64,000 bases of DNA from Rhodococcoides fascians A25f (GTDB taxonomy: Bacteria; Actinomycetota; Actinomycetes; Mycobacteriales; Mycobacteriaceae). Position numbers and translations under genes: made by a program. Shown here in pieces: positions 62,999-64,000 of the stretch. The notes beneath the pieces are model-generated. The model saw only the letters and a list, made by a program, of their open reading frames with translations, searched no databases and was not told where the DNA came from. How positions within the stretch are numbered: the first letter of the stretch is position 1; each line of letters starts with the position of its first letter. The stretch lies in contig NZ_CP049744.1 in NCBI RefSeq assembly GCF_000760935.2, forward strand, positions 4,247,501 through 4,311,500. The letters are read 5' to 3'.

Positions 62999-63784
62999 TT
63001 ACTCGAGGGTAGTTCCGAACTGCGCTTTGCCGAGCCCGTGATCGAAGAAGGAATCGATTCCGATCTTTCGGTCGCCGGTGGCGAACAGTCCGGCAAGCAC
63101 GTTCCTGTCCATCGCCAGACCGGTGGCCAGCGGGCTGTCCGCGCCGAGGTCGATCGATTCCTTGATCGCCTGAAGCGCGAAACGTGGCCCGGCCGCGAAC
63201 CGTGCTGCAAGGTCCTGTGCCAAAACGAGAACATCCTCGGACGGCACCACGTGTTCGGCGATACCGAGCCTCGAACACTCGGACGAGTCCAACCGGCGGC
63301 CCGACATGAGAATCTCTTTGGCCTTGCTGACGCCGACGAGCCGCCGCAGACGTTGCATCCCCCCCGCACCAGGCACGATTCCCAGCTGAACTTCGGGAAG
63401 AGCCATCACGGCATCGTCTGCCAACACCCGGAAGTCGGCTGCGAGAGCCAACTCCATCCCGCCACCGAGGGCAACACCGTTGACTGCCGCGATAACAGGC
63501 AACGGTAGAGCAGCGATCTCGTTGAACACTCGCTGCAAGGCTCTGTTCCAAACAGAGATCTGCTCGTACTCCATGGCAGCCAACTGTTTGAGGTCCGCAC
63601 CGGCAGCGAACACGCTGGGTCCGCCGGTGACGACAACAGCACGTACGCCCTCGTCCTCGGACAGCGACCGCACAGCAGCTCCCAATTCCACCCGAAGAGC
63701 AGAATCGAATGCATTGACCGGTGGGCGGTCGAGTCGAACGGTGGCAACCGCCCCCACCGTTGTGGTTACTACGTTCTGTGACAT
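62999..63784 (-). CDS. Enoyl-CoA hydratase
   Basis: This is a 261-residue crotonase with both catalytic glutamates present: Glu111 in GGGMELA and Glu131 in LPEVQLG, followed by PGAGGMQRL. It is therefore competent for classical hydration, unlike the two other crotonase-fold proteins in the window. ATG 63784 follows GGAGG. It lies in the same operon as the TetR gene and opposite the isochorismatase-family gene. Confidence 0.94.
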   Translation of the reverse strand: MSQNVVTTTVGAVATVRLDRPPVNAFDSALRVELGAAVRSLSEDEGVRAVVVTGGPSVFAAGADLKQLAAMEYEQISVWNRALQRVFNEIAALPLPVIAAVNGVALGGGMELALAADFRVLADDAVMALPEVQLGIVPGAGGMQRLRRLVGVSKAKEILMSGRRLDSSECSRLGIAEHVVPSEDVLVLAQDLAARFAAGPRFALQAIKESIDLGADSPLATGLAMDRNVLAGLFATGDRKIGIDSFFDHGLGKAQFGTTLE

Positions 63785-63833
63785 CCGAGCCTCCGGGATC
63801 TCGTTGTTGTGGCGCTGCAACAACATACAATTC

Positions 63834-63851
63834 CTTGGACTGATAGGTACA
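63834..63851 (-). promoter_or_regulatory. TetR-regulon operator, site F
   Basis: On the minus strand the site reads TGTACCTATCAGTCCAAG. It lies 50 bases before the enoyl-CoA hydratase start and 62 bases before the divergent isochorismatase-family start, so it can act on both and on the TetR gene itself. Confidence 0.7.
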
Positions 63852-63912
63852 TTAAACCCGAATGTCGGGCAACCAGCCCGATCGAACACGCACGACCAGG
63901 AGGCGAACTGAC

Positions 63913-64000
63913 ATGCCCGATCTCGCACCGTTCGATCCCAGCACAGTTGCCGTGGTGATCGTCGATGTACAGCCCACCGTGCTGTCCAGAGTGGCCGGCA
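63913..64000 (+). CDS. Isochorismatase-family cysteine hydrolase, 5' end only
   Basis: The frame starts at ATG 63913 behind GGAGG and runs off the window after 29 codons. The visible protein contains VAVVIVDVQPTVLSRVAG, where VIVDVQ matches the first beta strand and catalytic-aspartate motif (D-x-Q) of isochorismatase-like hydrolases. The rest, including the catalytic cysteine, is not visible. It is divergent from the hydratase/TetR operon across site F. Confidence 0.7.
   Translation, partial: MPDLAPFDPSTVAVVIVDVQPTVLSRVAG

Overview
The window is GC-rich, gene-dense DNA from a high-GC actinobacterium. It is most like Rhodococcus/Rhodococcoides or a close mycolic-acid relative. This rests on the mycofactocin-type SDRs, the FdxA/FprA-type electron carriers, FadE-style acyl-CoA dehydrogenases, frequent GTG starts and FadR-type and TetR-type catabolic regulators. 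The genus is an inference from gene content. I see no rRNA, tRNA, CRISPR array, transposase or phage gene. Almost every gene belongs to uptake, oxidation or CoA-thioester breakdown of small organic molecules, so the window reads as a chain of catabolic operons.

Region 1 (1-21.3 kb). A leftward operon (11.2 kb to the left edge) encodes an amidohydrolase, two small unknown proteins, a DUF35-thiolase/aldolase fusion, a class III CoA transferase, two acyl-CoA synthetases, a double hot-dog MaoC protein, a crotonase-fold protein and an acyl-CoA dehydrogenase. Next to it is a FadR-type GntR regulator. Divergent from it is a rightward operon: mycofactocin-type SDR, aldehyde dehydrogenase, 7Fe ferredoxin, 3-hydroxyisobutyrate-dehydrogenase-like protein, 3Fe-type ferredoxin, FprA-like reductase and cytochrome P450. 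A plausible flow is P450 hydroxylation, alcohol to aldehyde to acid, CoA activation, then beta-oxidation or retro-aldol cleavage.

Region 2 (18.9-31 kb). Two complete oligopeptide/nickel-type ABC importers lie tail to tail, meeting at 25.45-25.49 kb. The binding protein of the first (with a TIM-barrel isomerase-like gene) has an upstream 34-bp element also found upstream of the P450 operon, which suggests joint control.

Region 3 (31.3-43.5 kb). A rightward operon holds an APH-like phosphotransferase, DoxX protein, TetR, acyl-CoA dehydrogenase with a DGPTEVH C-terminal motif, SDR, tyrosine-phosphatase-like protein and quinone oxidoreductase. It resembles the levulinate (lva) and ACAD10/11 kinase-plus-dehydrogenase logic for 4-hydroxyacids. 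A leftward operon (nitronate monooxygenase-like, crotonase, fused double acyl-CoA dehydrogenase, HSD10-like SDR) is divergent from a second GntR regulator, with a palindrome between them.

Region 4 (43.6-47.7 kb). This holds a second mycofactocin-type SDR, a small unknown gene, a NarL-type two-component system and an unknown membrane protein.

Region 5 (47.9-64 kb). Several transcription units surround a TetR gene: a cyclase-family hydrolase operon with SDRs, two SnoaL-like proteins, a carboxymuconolactone-decarboxylase-like protein and an orphan ferredoxin/reductase pair; a Baeyer-Villiger monooxygenase; a fused alpha-beta E1 dehydrogenase; an acyl-CoA dehydrogenase; an SDR/acyl-CoA-ligase pair; another SDR; an enoyl-CoA hydratase plus the TetR gene; and the start of an isochorismatase-family gene. 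By eye, six promoter regions here carry the same 18-bp imperfect palindrome, T-N2-ACCG-N2-CRGT-N2-A. This suggests one TetR-controlled regulon for an unidentified, probably cyclic-ketone-forming substrate. It is the most interesting signal in the window.
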